In this document: piece after piece, positions 1-8,858 of the stretch
Numbering within the stretch: the first letter of the stretch is position 1
How the letters are laid out: each line of letters starts with the position of its first letter
DNA from: Pseudozobellia sp. WGM2
GTDB lineage: Bacteria > Bacteroidota > Bacteroidia > Flavobacteriales > Flavobacteriaceae
Reading direction: 5' to 3'
Length of the DNA: 64,000 nucleotides
Assembly: GCF_017810075.1 (NCBI RefSeq)
Contig: NZ_JADNYK010000005.1
Coordinates: 248,001 to 312,000, forward strand
Program-made: the position numbers and the translations under genes
Notes under the pieces: generated by a model
Told to the model about the DNA's origin: nothing
The model's input: the letters and a program-made list of their open reading frames with translations, nothing else
Databases searched by the model: none

Positions 1-1419
1 ATCTTGTTCGGTACGGTTAATTGCCAAATCAAGTTTGCTGCTTCCAAAGTTTAATCCAACACCTCCGGATATGCCCATGATGTCACCGACAATGTTATTA
101 TCGGCATAAGGGCTTTGTTTGTAACGATATCCAGCTCTAAGGCTTACCCGGCTTATTCTATATTCACCGCCTACCCTGAAAGATGATACGCCTCTAAGTA
201 CATCTGATATGTAAATATTTTCGTCGGCAAAGGCTGCATCACTTGTCGGTCTCAACTCTGCATTTGACATGTCTTGGTATGAATAATCAAAGCTTAGAAG
301 TCCGTTTGCCCCGAAAACCGCAGCAATACTTCCGGTAAGTTTAGAAGGAGTTTTTATTTGGTAATCGAATAGGTTGAAATCGTTTAATTCAGAAAAGAAA
401 AAACTCTCCTCTTTGTTAGGGTAGTTCGAATCTATGCCTTGTGCATAAGCATCGCTTAGTCGATACCATGTGGGAGATTGATAACTACCGCCCAACCTTA
501 TAAATTGATTCAATTTTGCAATAGCTCCAACACTCATAGAAAAGCCGGTGCCGTCGGTGCGTAATAAATTATCAAATGATGCGAAACGTAAATCATTATC
601 GGTAGTAAAATAATCTTCTCGATATTGGTTCAACCTCTCGTATACTATTGTATGGAAATTTAAGGAAGCACCAAAGTGAAAGTTATCGCCATACTGGGTT
701 GAAGCGTTTACTACGAATTTACTGTTGTAACCACTAACGGTCTGACGAAAATCTTGAGCTAAATCAGTATAACCTGCATTAGAAAAGTATGCCGTATTCT
801 CGTCTTCATCAATTACCGGGTCAATAATTCCTGCTTGAAACCCTAGAAAAGCCTGTTGCCCAACAAAACCCAGCCCATTTGTAGCCCCTATATCTAAATA
901 AGCGCTGCCAATGGTTTCACCTTGCTGAAGCTTAAGCGGCTGTAATGGTACGCCATCAGCAAAATTCAGGAAATAATTATCCAAGCCTTCTGTTCCAATT
1001 CCCCCTGAAATGTTAAGGTCATCAAAATTTTGTACCATATCATAGTTTACAGCTAGGGCGAATTTTTTCCACTTAGAACCGGAATCGGTAGTTTTAAAGA
1101 CCAATGCCCCTCCAACCTGATTAATATCTAAAGTATTGGAATTCGCACTATTCAAACCGCCCCGATAATCAGAATCTGTATTTTGACGAAAATAGGTCGC
1201 AGATACTGTAAGCAAGTTATTGTTGAAAACCGAGCTTCCTGCTGGATTGATATTTAACGATGACATATCGCCGCCAAGTGCTCCAAAGGCACCACCCATC
1301 GCTTGAAAACGAGCGGTTCCCTGAAGATTTTCAGAACTATAGCGTAATACGTCGTCGATGTTCTGGGCATTCGAAATGAGACAAGCCATTAGCCCCATGA
1401 AAGTGAAAATTCTTTTCAT
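1..1419 (-). CDS. OmpP1/FadL-like outer membrane transporter (C-terminus cut by window edge)
   Basis: The frame is open from an ATG at 1419 to the first base of the window, giving 473 codons without a stop, so the C-terminus lies outside. The N-terminus is a cleavable signal peptide (MKRIFTFMGLMACLISNAQ), followed by a segment with NINPAG and ALGGD motifs like those of FadL/OmpP1 proteins. The rest shows alternating aromatic and polar strands typical of a beta-barrel. Such proteins form outer membrane channels for long-chain fatty acids or other hydrophobic compounds; the substrate here is unknown. Family assignment is by motif and overall character. Confidence 0.75.
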   Translation of the reverse strand, partial: MKRIFTFMGLMACLISNAQNIDDVLRYSSENLQGTARFQAMGGAFGALGGDMSSLNINPAGSSVFNNNLLTVSATYFRQNTDSDYRGGLNSANSNTLDINQVGGALVFKTTDSGSKWKKFALAVNYDMVQNFDDLNISGGIGTEGLDNYFLNFADGVPLQPLKLQQGETIGSAYLDIGATNGLGFVGQQAFLGFQAGIIDPVIDEDENTAYFSNAGYTDLAQDFRQTVSGYNSKFVVNASTQYGDNFHFGASLNFHTIVYERLNQYREDYFTTDNDLRFASFDNLLRTDGTGFSMSVGAIAKLNQFIRLGGSYQSPTWYRLSDAYAQGIDSNYPNKEESFFFSELNDFNLFDYQIKTPSKLTGSIAAVFGANGLLSFDYSYQDMSNAELRPTSDAAFADENIYISDVLRGVSSFRVGGEYRISRVSLRAGYRYKQSPYADNNIVGDIMGISGGVGLNFGSSKLDLAINRTEQD

Positions 1420-1470
1420 TTATTCTGATTTTAAATAATAAGAGTATAGAGGTTATAATGGTTTGAGACA

Positions 1471-2670
1471 TTAATTTCTTCTGCTACTTGAAGAGCTTGA
1501 TCTAGAGGCGCCACCAGAAGACCTGCTTGAACTACTGCTTCGACCTGAACTATAACTTGAAGACCTACTGGTGCTACCAGATGACCTATAGCTACTTGAA
1601 CGGGGAGCTGTACTTCTATAGCTTTGAGAACTTCTTGAAGTCGAACTTCGTGTAGTGGTGCTATTGCTACGTGACGTAGATGACCCACTTCGGTAAGTGC
1701 TGCTTCTTGGCGTTGTACTTCTATAAGTTTGTGAGCTTCTTGAAGAGCTGTTGTAACTTGGTGTAGACCTCGTACTTCTGCTGGTACGGTATAATCTGTT
1801 TTGGTCAACACCCACAGTTTGCCTAGATGCCGAAGAACTATTATTTCTACTATAATTTGATGAACTACGAGAAGTTGCCGTTCTATTTGCTCCTGTTCTT
1901 GTGGTGTTACCCGCATATCGAGAAGAAACTCGGTTTCTGTTGTTAGAAGCTAGAGCAGTATTAGAGTTGTTTCCGGTAATTGTATTTGTGTTATAACCAC
2001 GTCGAGCACTATTGTAAGCATAATTTCTTCTACCGTAGTTGAAGTTGTTAAACCTGTTATAGTATCCGTAAGGAGGGCACCATGTTCCATAAACGCCCCA
2101 ATTATAGCCATAATAACCTGCGTATCCGTATCCGTAATAACCACCGCCCCATCCCCATGGGCGATATCCGTATCTCCAAGGGCTAAAACCCCATCCACCA
2201 TAGTAACCACCCCAACCCCAGTTGTTGAATAGGAAAGGAGAGCCCCAACCCCAGCCGGCCCAGCCGTAATTGTAATCATGAACTACAATGTTGACACCGG
2301 TGCTGTTATCGCCCCAGGCGGCATAACCTGCATAATCATTTTGATTGTCGTAATAATCGGTTAGCTCACCCTCGGTTATACTGTCGTTCTCAACAGTACT
2401 TGAATATGAATCGATATCGGTGAAAATCTCACCTTCGATCATTTCGGCCTGTTGACCAAAATAGTTGGAATAAACATCGCTGCTTTTTTCTTTAGGCTCA
2501 GTTTTTGGTTGCGTAGGTCTCTCAGCAGTTGCTTGATTGTCACTGGAGTATATGCCATCATTATCATAGTATGAAGCTGACTGGTACGAACCACATGACG
2601 CTATTAAAAGCGCTGTGAGTGAAAAAAAGGTGAGCGGGCGAAATTTCCGAAGGGGTAACGAATATATCAT
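1471..2670 (-). CDS. Low-complexity lipoprotein (Gly/Trp/Tyr-rich then Ser/Arg-rich)
   Basis: This 399-residue protein begins with a lipoprotein signal peptide whose lipobox ends at ALLIASC. An acidic region with many Asp, Glu and Tyr follows (about residues 30-125). Next comes a Gly/Trp/Tyr-rich block (about 130-215) and then a roughly 170-residue tail made almost only of Ser, Arg, Thr, Asn and Tyr. I recognise no catalytic domain. It is probably surface- or periplasm-anchored and largely disordered. It is divergent from proS with a 95-bp spacer. Other frames within the repetitive C-terminus are open only because of its composition. Confidence 0.75.
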   Translation of the reverse strand: MIYSLPLRKFRPLTFFSLTALLIASCGSYQSASYYDNDGIYSSDNQATAERPTQPKTEPKEKSSDVYSNYFGQQAEMIEGEIFTDIDSYSSTVENDSITEGELTDYYDNQNDYAGYAAWGDNSTGVNIVVHDYNYGWAGWGWGSPFLFNNWGWGGYYGGWGFSPWRYGYRPWGWGGGYYGYGYAGYYGYNWGVYGTWCPPYGYYNRFNNFNYGRRNYAYNSARRGYNTNTITGNNSNTALASNNRNRVSSRYAGNTTRTGANRTATSRSSSNYSRNNSSSASRQTVGVDQNRLYRTSRSTRSTPSYNSSSRSSQTYRSTTPRSSTYRSGSSTSRSNSTTTRSSTSRSSQSYRSTAPRSSSYRSSGSTSRSSSYSSGRSSSSSRSSGGASRSSSSSSRRN

Positions 2671-2765
2671 GGGTGCAATTTTTATTGTTGAACATAGTAA
2701 AAATAACTAGTTTTACCCAATTATTTCGATAACATAAACACAAGTTTTGTGCCAAACTACAGAGA

Positions 2766-4241
2766 ATGGGTAAAAAATTGACCAAGCGTAGCGAAGACTA
2801 CTCAAAATGGTATAATGAACTGGTAGTAGGAGCCGATTTGGCTGAGAATTCAGGGGTTCGTGGGTGTATGGTAATCAAGCCATATGGTTTCGCTATATGG
2901 GAGAAAATGCAGGCAGCGCTAGATAAAATGTTCAAGGAAACAGGTCACGAAAATGCCTATTTTCCTTTGTTCATTCCTAAGTCATATCTAAGTAAAGAGG
3001 CAAGCCATGTCGAAGGTTTTGCTAAAGAATGTGCCGTGGTCACGCATTACCGATTGAAGAATGCAGATGACGGAAGCGGAATTATCGTTGATCCCGAAGC
3101 CAAACTGGAAGAAGAACTTATTGTGCGACCTACTTCGGAAACAATTATTTGGGACACTTATCGCAGATGGATACAATCATATAGAGATTTACCTTTATTG
3201 ATCAATCAATGGGCAAATGTGGTGCGATGGGAAATGCGTACTCGACTTTTTCTTCGCACAGCGGAATTTTTATGGCAAGAAGGGCATACGGCCCACGCTA
3301 CCGAGAAGGAAGCTATCGAAGAAGCAGAGCAAATGATGAATGTGTATGCCGAATTTGCGGAAAATCATATGGCTATGCCTGTAATTAAGGGGTTGAAAAG
3401 TGAAAGTGAGCGCTTTGCAGGCGCTGTCGAAACCTATTGCATTGAAGCCTTGATGCAAGATGGTAAGGCTCTACAGGCGGGTACTTCTCACTTTTTAGGT
3501 CAAAACTTTGCTAAGGCCTTTGATGTCAAATTTGCGAACAAAGAAGGTAAACAAGAACATGTTTGGGCGACTTCTTGGGGAGTATCCACAAGATTGATGG
3601 GAGCCTTGATTATGACCCACAGTGATGATAATGGTTTGGTGCTGCCACCAAAACTAGCTCCGATTCAAGTAGTGATAGTTCCTATTTATAAAGGACTTGA
3701 GCAATTGGATGCAATTTCTGAAAAAGTAAATCTGTTGGTGAAAGAGCTCCGGTCTAAGGGAATTTCAGTGAAGTATGATAATCGCGACACACATAAGCCA
3801 GGTTTTAAGTTCAACGAATATGAACTTAAGGGCGTGCCTGTACGTTTGGCAATCGGGCAAAGAGATTTGGCCAATGGAACTTATGAAGTGGCACGACGTG
3901 ATACATTGGAGAAGCATACGGTTTCTATGGATGAGGTCGTGGACAAAATTGAATTTTTACTAGAGGACATTCAAAATAATATTTATCAAAAGGCATTTGA
4001 CTTTAAAGCTTCGAATATCACCGAGGTAAATTCATATGAAGAATTCAAATCGGTCTTAGAGGAAAAAGGGGGTTTTATCTCGGCCCACTGGGATGGAACC
4101 ATAGAGACCGAAAATAGGATAAAGGAAGAGACCAAGGCAACGATTCGATGTGTGCCAATAGACGCTAAAATTGAGGAAGGAAGCTGTATTATAACAGGAA
4201 AAACATCAAATAAAAGGGTGCTCTTTGCAAAAGCTTATTAA
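2766..4241 (+). CDS. proS: Prolyl-tRNA synthetase (short, archaeal/eukaryotic-like type)
   Basis: This cytoplasmic enzyme charges tRNA-Pro with proline. The 491-residue length and the absence of the bacterial editing insertion point to the ProS type 3 family found in Bacteroidota. Class II motifs are visible: motif 2 around [20 protein letters not shown] with the downstream EGHTAH, and a motif 3 region around [13 protein letters not shown]. An anticodon-binding domain follows from about residue 300 ([12 protein letters not shown]), and the C-terminus ends in Tyr (FAKAY), as in this subgroup. It is a monocistronic gene with the tRNA-Glu genes next. Confidence 0.95.
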   Translation: MGKKLTKRSEDYSKWYNELVVGADLAENSGVRGCMVIKPYGFAIWEKMQAALDKMFKETGHENAYFPLFIPKSYLSKEASHVEGFAKECAVVTHYRLKNADDGSGIIVDPEAKLEEELIVRPTSETIIWDTYRRWIQSYRDLPLLINQWANVVRWEMRTRLFLRTAEFLWQEGHTAHATEKEAIEEAEQMMNVYAEFAENHMAMPVIKGLKSESERFAGAVETYCIEALMQDGKALQAGTSHFLGQNFAKAFDVKFANKEGKQEHVWATSWGVSTRLMGALIMTHSDDNGLVLPPKLAPIQVVIVPIYKGLEQLDAISEKVNLLVKELRSKGISVKYDNRDTHKPGFKFNEYELKGVPVRLAIGQRDLANGTYEVARRDTLEKHTVSMDEVVDKIEFLLEDIQNNIYQKAFDFKASNITEVNSYEEFKSVLEEKGGFISAHWDGTIETENRIKEETKATIRCVPIDAKIEEGSCIITGKTSNKRVLFAKAY

Positions 4242-4255
4242 AAAAATATAATCAG

Positions 4256-4288
4256 TTGTTGTGATAGTAAAAAATAATTGTATTTTTG
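4256..4288 (+). promoter_or_regulatory. Bacteroidota-type promoter of the tRNA-Glu genes
   Basis: A TATTTTTG box at 4281-4288 matches the -7 consensus TAnnTTTG. A TTG at 4259-4261 lies 19 bases upstream, matching the usual -33 spacing. The box is 23 bases before the first tRNA-Glu. Confidence 0.6.
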
Positions 4289-4311
4289 CATCCGCAATTG
4301 CACAAAGCAAT

Positions 4312-4383
4312 GGCCCGTTCGTCTAGGGGTTAGGACGCCAGGTTTTCATCCTGGTAACAGGGGTTCGATTCCCCTACGGGCTA
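4312..4383 (+). tRNA. tRNA-Glu (TTC), copy 1
   Basis: A full cloverleaf is visible. The acceptor arm GGCCCGT pairs with ACGGGCT (first pair G-U). The anticodon arm is CCAGG-TTTTCAT-CCTGG with anticodon TTC, and the T arm contains GGTTCGATTCC. The 3' CCA is not encoded. It is 72 bases long and identical to the next tRNA gene. Confidence 0.95.
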
Positions 4384-4453
4384 CGAAGTATTTTAAAATA
4401 GTGAAATTAGGGTTCTATCAGTTTTAATCGAAACATGTTAGAATTTACATTTT

Positions 4454-4525
4454 GGCCCGTTCGTCTAGGGGTTAGGACGCCAGGTTTTCATCCTGGTAAC
4501 AGGGGTTCGATTCCCCTACGGGCTA
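4454..4525 (+). tRNA. tRNA-Glu (TTC), copy 2
   Basis: This is an exact 72-base copy of the tRNA gene 70 bases upstream, with the same TTC anticodon. No separate promoter of the TAnnTTTG type is obvious in the spacer, so the two are probably co-transcribed. Confidence 0.95.
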
Positions 4526-4585
4526 CGAGAAGTTCGAAGAGGTTTGGCGAAGTTGAGTTTTAAAAAATTATAACAAGTAAGTAAG

Positions 4586-4837
4586 ATGGCAAATCACAAG
4601 TCAGCATTAAAAAGAATTAGAAGAAATGAAGCGGTTCGTTTACGTAACCGTTATCAGCACAAAACTACTCGTAACGCAATCAAGAAATTGCGTACTGAAG
4701 AGAACAAGAAAGATGCTGAGGCTTTATTACCTAGCGTTGTTAGTATGATCGACAGATTGGCAAAGCGTAACATCATTCATTCTAACAAAGCAGCTAACTT
4801 AAAAAGCAAGCTTGCAAAGCATGTAGCAGCATTATAA
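4586..4837 (+). CDS. rpsT: 30S ribosomal protein S20
   Basis: This is an 83-residue, highly basic protein with the family start MANHKSALKRIRRNE and the conserved NKAANLKSKLAKHV near the C-terminus. S20 binds the 5' domain of 16S rRNA early in assembly of the small subunit. It lies 60 bases after the tRNA pair on the same strand and is followed by a strong intrinsic terminator. Confidence 0.97.
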   Translation: MANHKSALKRIRRNEAVRLRNRYQHKTTRNAIKKLRTEENKKDAEALLPSVVSMIDRLAKRNIIHSNKAANLKSKLAKHVAAL

Positions 4838-4860
4838 CAAGGTTATATTGTTGTTTTCAA

Positions 4861-4899
4861 AAAAAAGCCCCGATGGTATCGCCATCGGGGCTTTTTTTT
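4861..4899 (+). terminator. Intrinsic terminator after rpsT
   Basis: A 10-bp GC-rich stem (GCCCCGATGG with CCATCGGGGC, 5-base loop) at 4867-4891 is followed by eight T residues. It is preceded by an A-run, so it may act in both directions. Confidence 0.9.
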
Positions 4900-4935
4900 G
4901 GCCTTAAAATGAAAATGGCTGATTTTATACATAAC

Positions 4936-4971
4936 AAAAGAACCATTGAAACTAGTTTCAATGGTTCTTTT
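4936..4971 (-). terminator. 36-bp perfect palindrome, likely terminator of proCBA
   Basis: Two 18-base halves are exact reverse complements (AAAAGAACCATTGAAACT and its partner). Read on the minus strand, the hairpin ends in a short T-run. It lies 45 bases past the proA stop and is separate from the rpsT terminator. Confidence 0.6.
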
Positions 4972-5015
4972 AAAATTTTAATGAGTGTCAACCTATTTTA
5001 GAACAACTCAAATTT

Positions 5016-6215
5016 TTAATTTCTGATTTGACCATCACCGAATACGTAATATTTATTCGTGACCAATTGCTCTAAGCCTAAGGGACCTCTATGGTGCAAC
5101 TTATCTGTACTGATAGCTAATTCGGCACCAACTCCCATAGCACCCCCGTCGGTGAAACGGGTAGAAGCATTGTGGTAAACAGCAGCAGAATCAACTTGCT
5201 CCATAAATTTAAGGGCATTGTCTTTGTTATCTGTCATAACAGTAGAGGAATGCCCACCAGAATACTTGTTGATCTTGTCTATAGCATCATCTAGTCCGTG
5301 AACGGTACCTATACAGCACTTCATGGCCAAAAATTCTTCGTGCCAAATAGCTTCATCTTGAATAACGGATTCGTTTTTAAGTACGGCGCCAGTTTCCTTA
5401 TCAACTAATACTGAAACTCCATTTTCAGATAAAAAAGTATCAAGTTCTTTAAGCTTTTCTTCATAAGAGGGCAAAGCTGAATCGATAAGAATTTTATCCA
5501 GGGCATTGCAAGCAGAGATTTTATGCGTTTTTGCATTAAGAATAACTTTCAGGCTTTTCTGCCAATCAGCATCTTTATCAACATAAAGAAAATTATTTCC
5601 TCTACCGCTCACCAGAACAGCACACTTGGCGTGCTCTTTGACAAAGGCGATTAAGCGCTCGCCACCTCTCGGAACAATTAAATCTAATTTCTCCGAAGGG
5701 TTTTTCAAGAATTCTTGAGTTTCCGTACGGTTCATGTGCAACAACTGGATCCAATCTGTGCTTAATCCATTTTGTTCTAAGGCTTTATGCCAACATTTTT
5801 CCAAAATCTTGTTACTGTGAAGGGCTTCTTTGCCCCCTTTAAGCAATATTTTATTGTTGGCCTTGAATGCTAGAACTGCGGCTTCAATAGTCACATCAGG
5901 TCTTGATTCATAGATAATCATGATCGTTCCGAAAGGCGCCGTCTTATTCATGATTTTTAGCCCGTTTTCTAAATTTCGTTCCGATTTTAGCTTACCGACA
6001 GGATCTTCTTGCTGTAACACCTCTTTTACGGAAGTTATCATGCCGTCGACTTTTTTTTCATTTACTACAAGTCGATCATACATTGCCCTATCTTCTTTAT
6101 TGAATAAATCGCAATCTTTTTTGTTCGCTTCTATAATAAGTTTCCGGTCTTGATCTAAAATTGTGATCATTGACTCTAGAACTTTATTTTTAGTTTCTGT
6201 ATTAATTAACTTCAT
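5016..6215 (-). CDS. proA: Gamma-glutamyl phosphate reductase
   Basis: The enzyme reduces gamma-glutamyl phosphate to glutamate 5-semialdehyde with NADPH, the second step of proline synthesis. The 399-residue protein has the ALDH-like fold. Visible family segments include PFGTIMIIYESRPDVT, LKGGKEALHSN, LIVPRGGERLI and the C-terminal FTDGGAMGVGAELAIST with HHRGPLGLE. The expected active-site Cys lies in KISACNALDKILID. It is the last gene of proC-proB-proA, starting 17 bases after proB. Confidence 0.95.
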   Translation of the reverse strand: MKLINTETKNKVLESMITILDQDRKLIIEANKKDCDLFNKEDRAMYDRLVVNEKKVDGMITSVKEVLQQEDPVGKLKSERNLENGLKIMNKTAPFGTIMIIYESRPDVTIEAAVLAFKANNKILLKGGKEALHSNKILEKCWHKALEQNGLSTDWIQLLHMNRTETQEFLKNPSEKLDLIVPRGGERLIAFVKEHAKCAVLVSGRGNNFLYVDKDADWQKSLKVILNAKTHKISACNALDKILIDSALPSYEEKLKELDTFLSENGVSVLVDKETGAVLKNESVIQDEAIWHEEFLAMKCCIGTVHGLDDAIDKINKYSGGHSSTVMTDNKDNALKFMEQVDSAAVYHNASTRFTDGGAMGVGAELAISTDKLHHRGPLGLEQLVTNKYYVFGDGQIRN

Positions 6216-6232
6216 ATAGTTCTAAATTTTAA

Positions 6233-7015
6233 TTATGATAGGTTTTCGGCCTCTACCTTGGTTCCTACATTTTTACCAGCTACAATATCAAGAATTACAT
6301 TCTCTTTTTTTCCGTTGGCAATGAATGTAGGTATATTTTTGGCAGCGGTCTGCTTGGCGATGTTGAGTTTAGAACCCATTCCGCCACGACCTTCAGCTTC
6401 ACCTTTTTTTACTGTTTTTACGTATTTTTCTACATTTTCTTCAATACTAACATTGGTAATAACCTCAGTATCTTCATCATCAGGATGACCGGTATACAGT
6501 CCGTCGATATCCGTTAGAATTATCAATTTATCGGCCTGAATAAGTTCAGCTACCAAACTTGCAAGTTCATCGTTATCGGAGAACATGCTTTTGGTTACCG
6601 ACACCGCATCATCTTCATTCGCAATGGGAATAACACCCTCAGACATTAAACCTTCATAACAATTGATCATATTTTCACGGTGTACACCAGGGTTGAAATC
6701 ACGTTTTGTGGCCAAAACCTGAGCACATTTCATTCCGTAATCGCGAAAGATATTATAATATAATCTCATCATACGAGGTTGGCCTATCGCTGAATATACT
6801 TGCCTGCGTTGGGCTTTGTCTTTAATATGACTTTCACCCATAACCTCCATGCCGGCGATTACTGATCCAGACGAGACCAAAACGGCCATGATGTCATTTT
6901 CATAAAGTTCAGCGATTTGCTTAACCAATTTTTTGAGAATAGGTCTTACGATCCTATTGTCTTTATTGGTCATTACGTTAGTACCTACTTTTATAACTAC
7001 TCTTTGTTTATACAT
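6233..7015 (-). CDS. proB: Glutamate 5-kinase (short form without PUA domain)
   Basis: ProB phosphorylates glutamate to gamma-glutamyl phosphate, the committed and usually proline-inhibited step. The amino acid kinase fold is evident from VVIKVGTNVMT at the N-terminus, VLVSSGSVIAG, NDELASLVAELIQADKLIILTDIDGLY and RGGMGSKLNIAKQTA. At 260 residues it lacks the C-terminal PUA domain of the E. coli enzyme, as in many Bacteroidota. It starts 6 bases after proC and lies in the same operon as proA. Confidence 0.95.
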   Translation of the reverse strand: MYKQRVVIKVGTNVMTNKDNRIVRPILKKLVKQIAELYENDIMAVLVSSGSVIAGMEVMGESHIKDKAQRRQVYSAIGQPRMMRLYYNIFRDYGMKCAQVLATKRDFNPGVHRENMINCYEGLMSEGVIPIANEDDAVSVTKSMFSDNDELASLVAELIQADKLIILTDIDGLYTGHPDDEDTEVITNVSIEENVEKYVKTVKKGEAEGRGGMGSKLNIAKQTAAKNIPTFIANGKKENVILDIVAGKNVGTKVEAENLS

Positions 7016-7021
7016 GCTTTT

Positions 7022-7822
7022 TTATTTTCCTAGTTCTACAGCTCTATCGAATGCTGCATAAGCGGCTTCTTTAATGAGTTCGTTAACATTGTTATCTTCC
7101 ATAGAATCTAAGGCCGCTCTTGTCGTGCCTCCTTTAGAAGCCACTTTGTTCATCCATGAAGAAGGAGAGAGGTCAGATTGATTAAAAAGCTCTACGGCAC
7201 CATCAAAGGTTTGGCTGACCAATACCTTAGAATCGTTAGCGGAGAAGCCCATTTTCAAGGCTGCTTCCATCATACTCTGCATAAAATAGAAAACGTATGC
7301 GGGCCCACTGCCCGAAATACCCGTACTGGCATCAATATAGTTCTCTGAGCTCACCTGAATCGATTTGCCCGTAGTATCAAGAAGATCCTCTACGGTCAAT
7401 AGCTCAATTCTACTTACAGCTGTAGAAGGTATAAAAGAAGTTATTCCTTTACCTACTTGGGCAGGTAAATTTGGCATCGCCCTAACAACTTTATCGATAC
7501 CGAGCGATTCTTGCATAGTTTGTATAGTTACCCCGGCCATTATCGATATGATAATTTGACCTTGATTGATGGAAGGCTTCATTTTCTTAAAAAGCTCATC
7601 ACTATGGTATGGCTTAACTGCAACGAATATCAGGTCAGCCTGTGGAAGACAATCATCGAGATTTTCATAAACATCAAAATGTGAAATCTTTTTTAAGGAG
7701 AGGATTTTCTCCGGAGAATTGTCAAGAATCATGACATTACGCTTTTTTAAAAGCTTAGATTTTGACATAGCCTCGGCATAGGTTAATCCCATATTTCCAG
7801 CTCCAATTACAAGTACTTTCAT
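7022..7822 (-). CDS. proC: Pyrroline-5-carboxylate reductase
   Basis: ProC catalyses the last step of proline synthesis, NAD(P)H-dependent reduction of pyrroline-5-carboxylate. The 266-residue protein opens with the Rossmann motif VIGAGNMGLTYAEAM. It contains RAMPNLPAQVGKG and the family signature region around SGSGPAYVFYFMQSM and SKGGTTRAALDSM. It is the first gene of the operon with proB and proA, so the whole pathway from glutamate is in one transcript. Confidence 0.95.
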   Translation of the reverse strand: MKVLVIGAGNMGLTYAEAMSKSKLLKKRNVMILDNSPEKILSLKKISHFDVYENLDDCLPQADLIFVAVKPYHSDELFKKMKPSINQGQIIISIMAGVTIQTMQESLGIDKVVRAMPNLPAQVGKGITSFIPSTAVSRIELLTVEDLLDTTGKSIQVSSENYIDASTGISGSGPAYVFYFMQSMMEAALKMGFSANDSKVLVSQTFDGAVELFNQSDLSPSSWMNKVASKGGTTRAALDSMEDNNVNELIKEAAYAAFDRAVELGK

Positions 7823-8066
7823 TTGTTTTTTTTAAGTTCAAAAAAATATATACGTCTCTTAGAGTTCAATAACCATGCGGAATGCCAATTGGTCTTATAG
7901 AGTTTGGCTTTAGATATGCTAAATCTATAGATATTTCTTATACTTCAGGCGTTAGAGCAATAGTTATAGTAATTCTAAGGAGGCTGATTTCAACTGGGGC
8001 ATATATGTTGAGCAGATTTAAAAGTGAATCATGTAATAAAGGCATGAAATACTGTCAGTAATTGTA

Positions 8067-8750
8067 TCAATCGTATAAACGCTTTTTTTGTTTTATAAAC
8101 CCGATAATGATTAAAAGATACATCAAAATAATTAAACCATATTGAGCGAGTCGAACGTTTGGTGCTTCTGTGGTTTGATTGATGAAATGAATATATCGAG
8201 AAACTTTAATAGGGAGGTAGCCAATATAGAAAACAAGTAAGCCCGATGATATCCAAACTAAAACATTATTATCAAAAAAAATTACTCTTTTATTTTTTAA
8301 TAGCTCTTTCAAGTAAAAACCAATACATACAATCAAAATTACTCCACCAACAACATAAGTAAAAGTTTGGCTGCTCAATAAGAAATTCTGAAAAAATGGA
8401 TTAATTAAACTTACCAGTAAAAAGCAAAGTATGGCAAAAGAAATGGAATCTCGAATTTTATTCGATTTTATGTAGTGTCTATAAATCAAGAAAAAATAAA
8501 GGTAAAAAATGATATTATAAACATTGTAGATTATATGGTTGTAGTATGAAAATGTATCATTGCTGAAAAAACTAAACTGTGGTTGATGGGCGGTAAGATA
8601 TCCCAGTATCTCGTTGAGCAGCGTATAGCAAAATAATATAGGTAAGTAATTTAATTTGGTGTCGAAATATTTGTGATATCGATATATGGAAGCGATTAAA
8701 GCTATTCCATACATTGAAAGAAAGGAATATTCTAAAACAGATCTTAACAT
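8067..8750 (-). CDS. Multi-pass membrane protein of unknown function (paralog 1)
   Basis: This 227-residue protein consists almost entirely of hydrophobic segments, about six to seven predicted membrane helices, with a basic C-terminal tail (IKQKKRLYD). I do not recognise the family. It is clearly paralogous to the next gene at 8859-9551: both share YRYHKYFDT/VRYTKYFDT near the N-terminus, FNEL/LNEILG, a central YNVYNIIF/YNIYNIVF, INPFFQ/INPLFQ, and a YLPIK motif followed by a C-terminal helix ending in a KKRL sequence. Confidence 0.7.
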   Translation of the reverse strand: MLRSVLEYSFLSMYGIALIASIYRYHKYFDTKLNYLPILFCYTLLNEILGYLTAHQPQFSFFSNDTFSYYNHIIYNVYNIIFYLYFFLIYRHYIKSNKIRDSISFAILCFLLVSLINPFFQNFLLSSQTFTYVVGGVILIVCIGFYLKELLKNKRVIFFDNNVLVWISSGLLVFYIGYLPIKVSRYIHFINQTTEAPNVRLAQYGLIILMYLLIIIGFIKQKKRLYD

Positions 8751-8858
8751 TTTGAATGGGGGTTAGGGCTGAGATCTGCCTAGATGGTAAAGGGGGTTTT
8801 CATGTTTATAATTAATTGTAAACGAAAATTAACGCAAATTATATAATTAGCCTACCGT

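Noticed and set aside
1431-2279. Two minus-strand frames inside the low-complexity lipoprotein gene (1431-1916 and 1950-2279)
   Set aside because: They lie in another frame of a repetitive coding region, have strongly biased residue use (Val, Leu, Gln or Ile, Thr, Gly) and no domain, and arise from the repeated codons of the real gene.
4312-4525. Possible attachment site or integration hot spot at the duplicated tRNA-Glu genes
   Set aside because: No integrase, no partial tRNA repeat elsewhere in the window and no foreign-looking cargo were seen; it is a simple tandem tRNA duplication.
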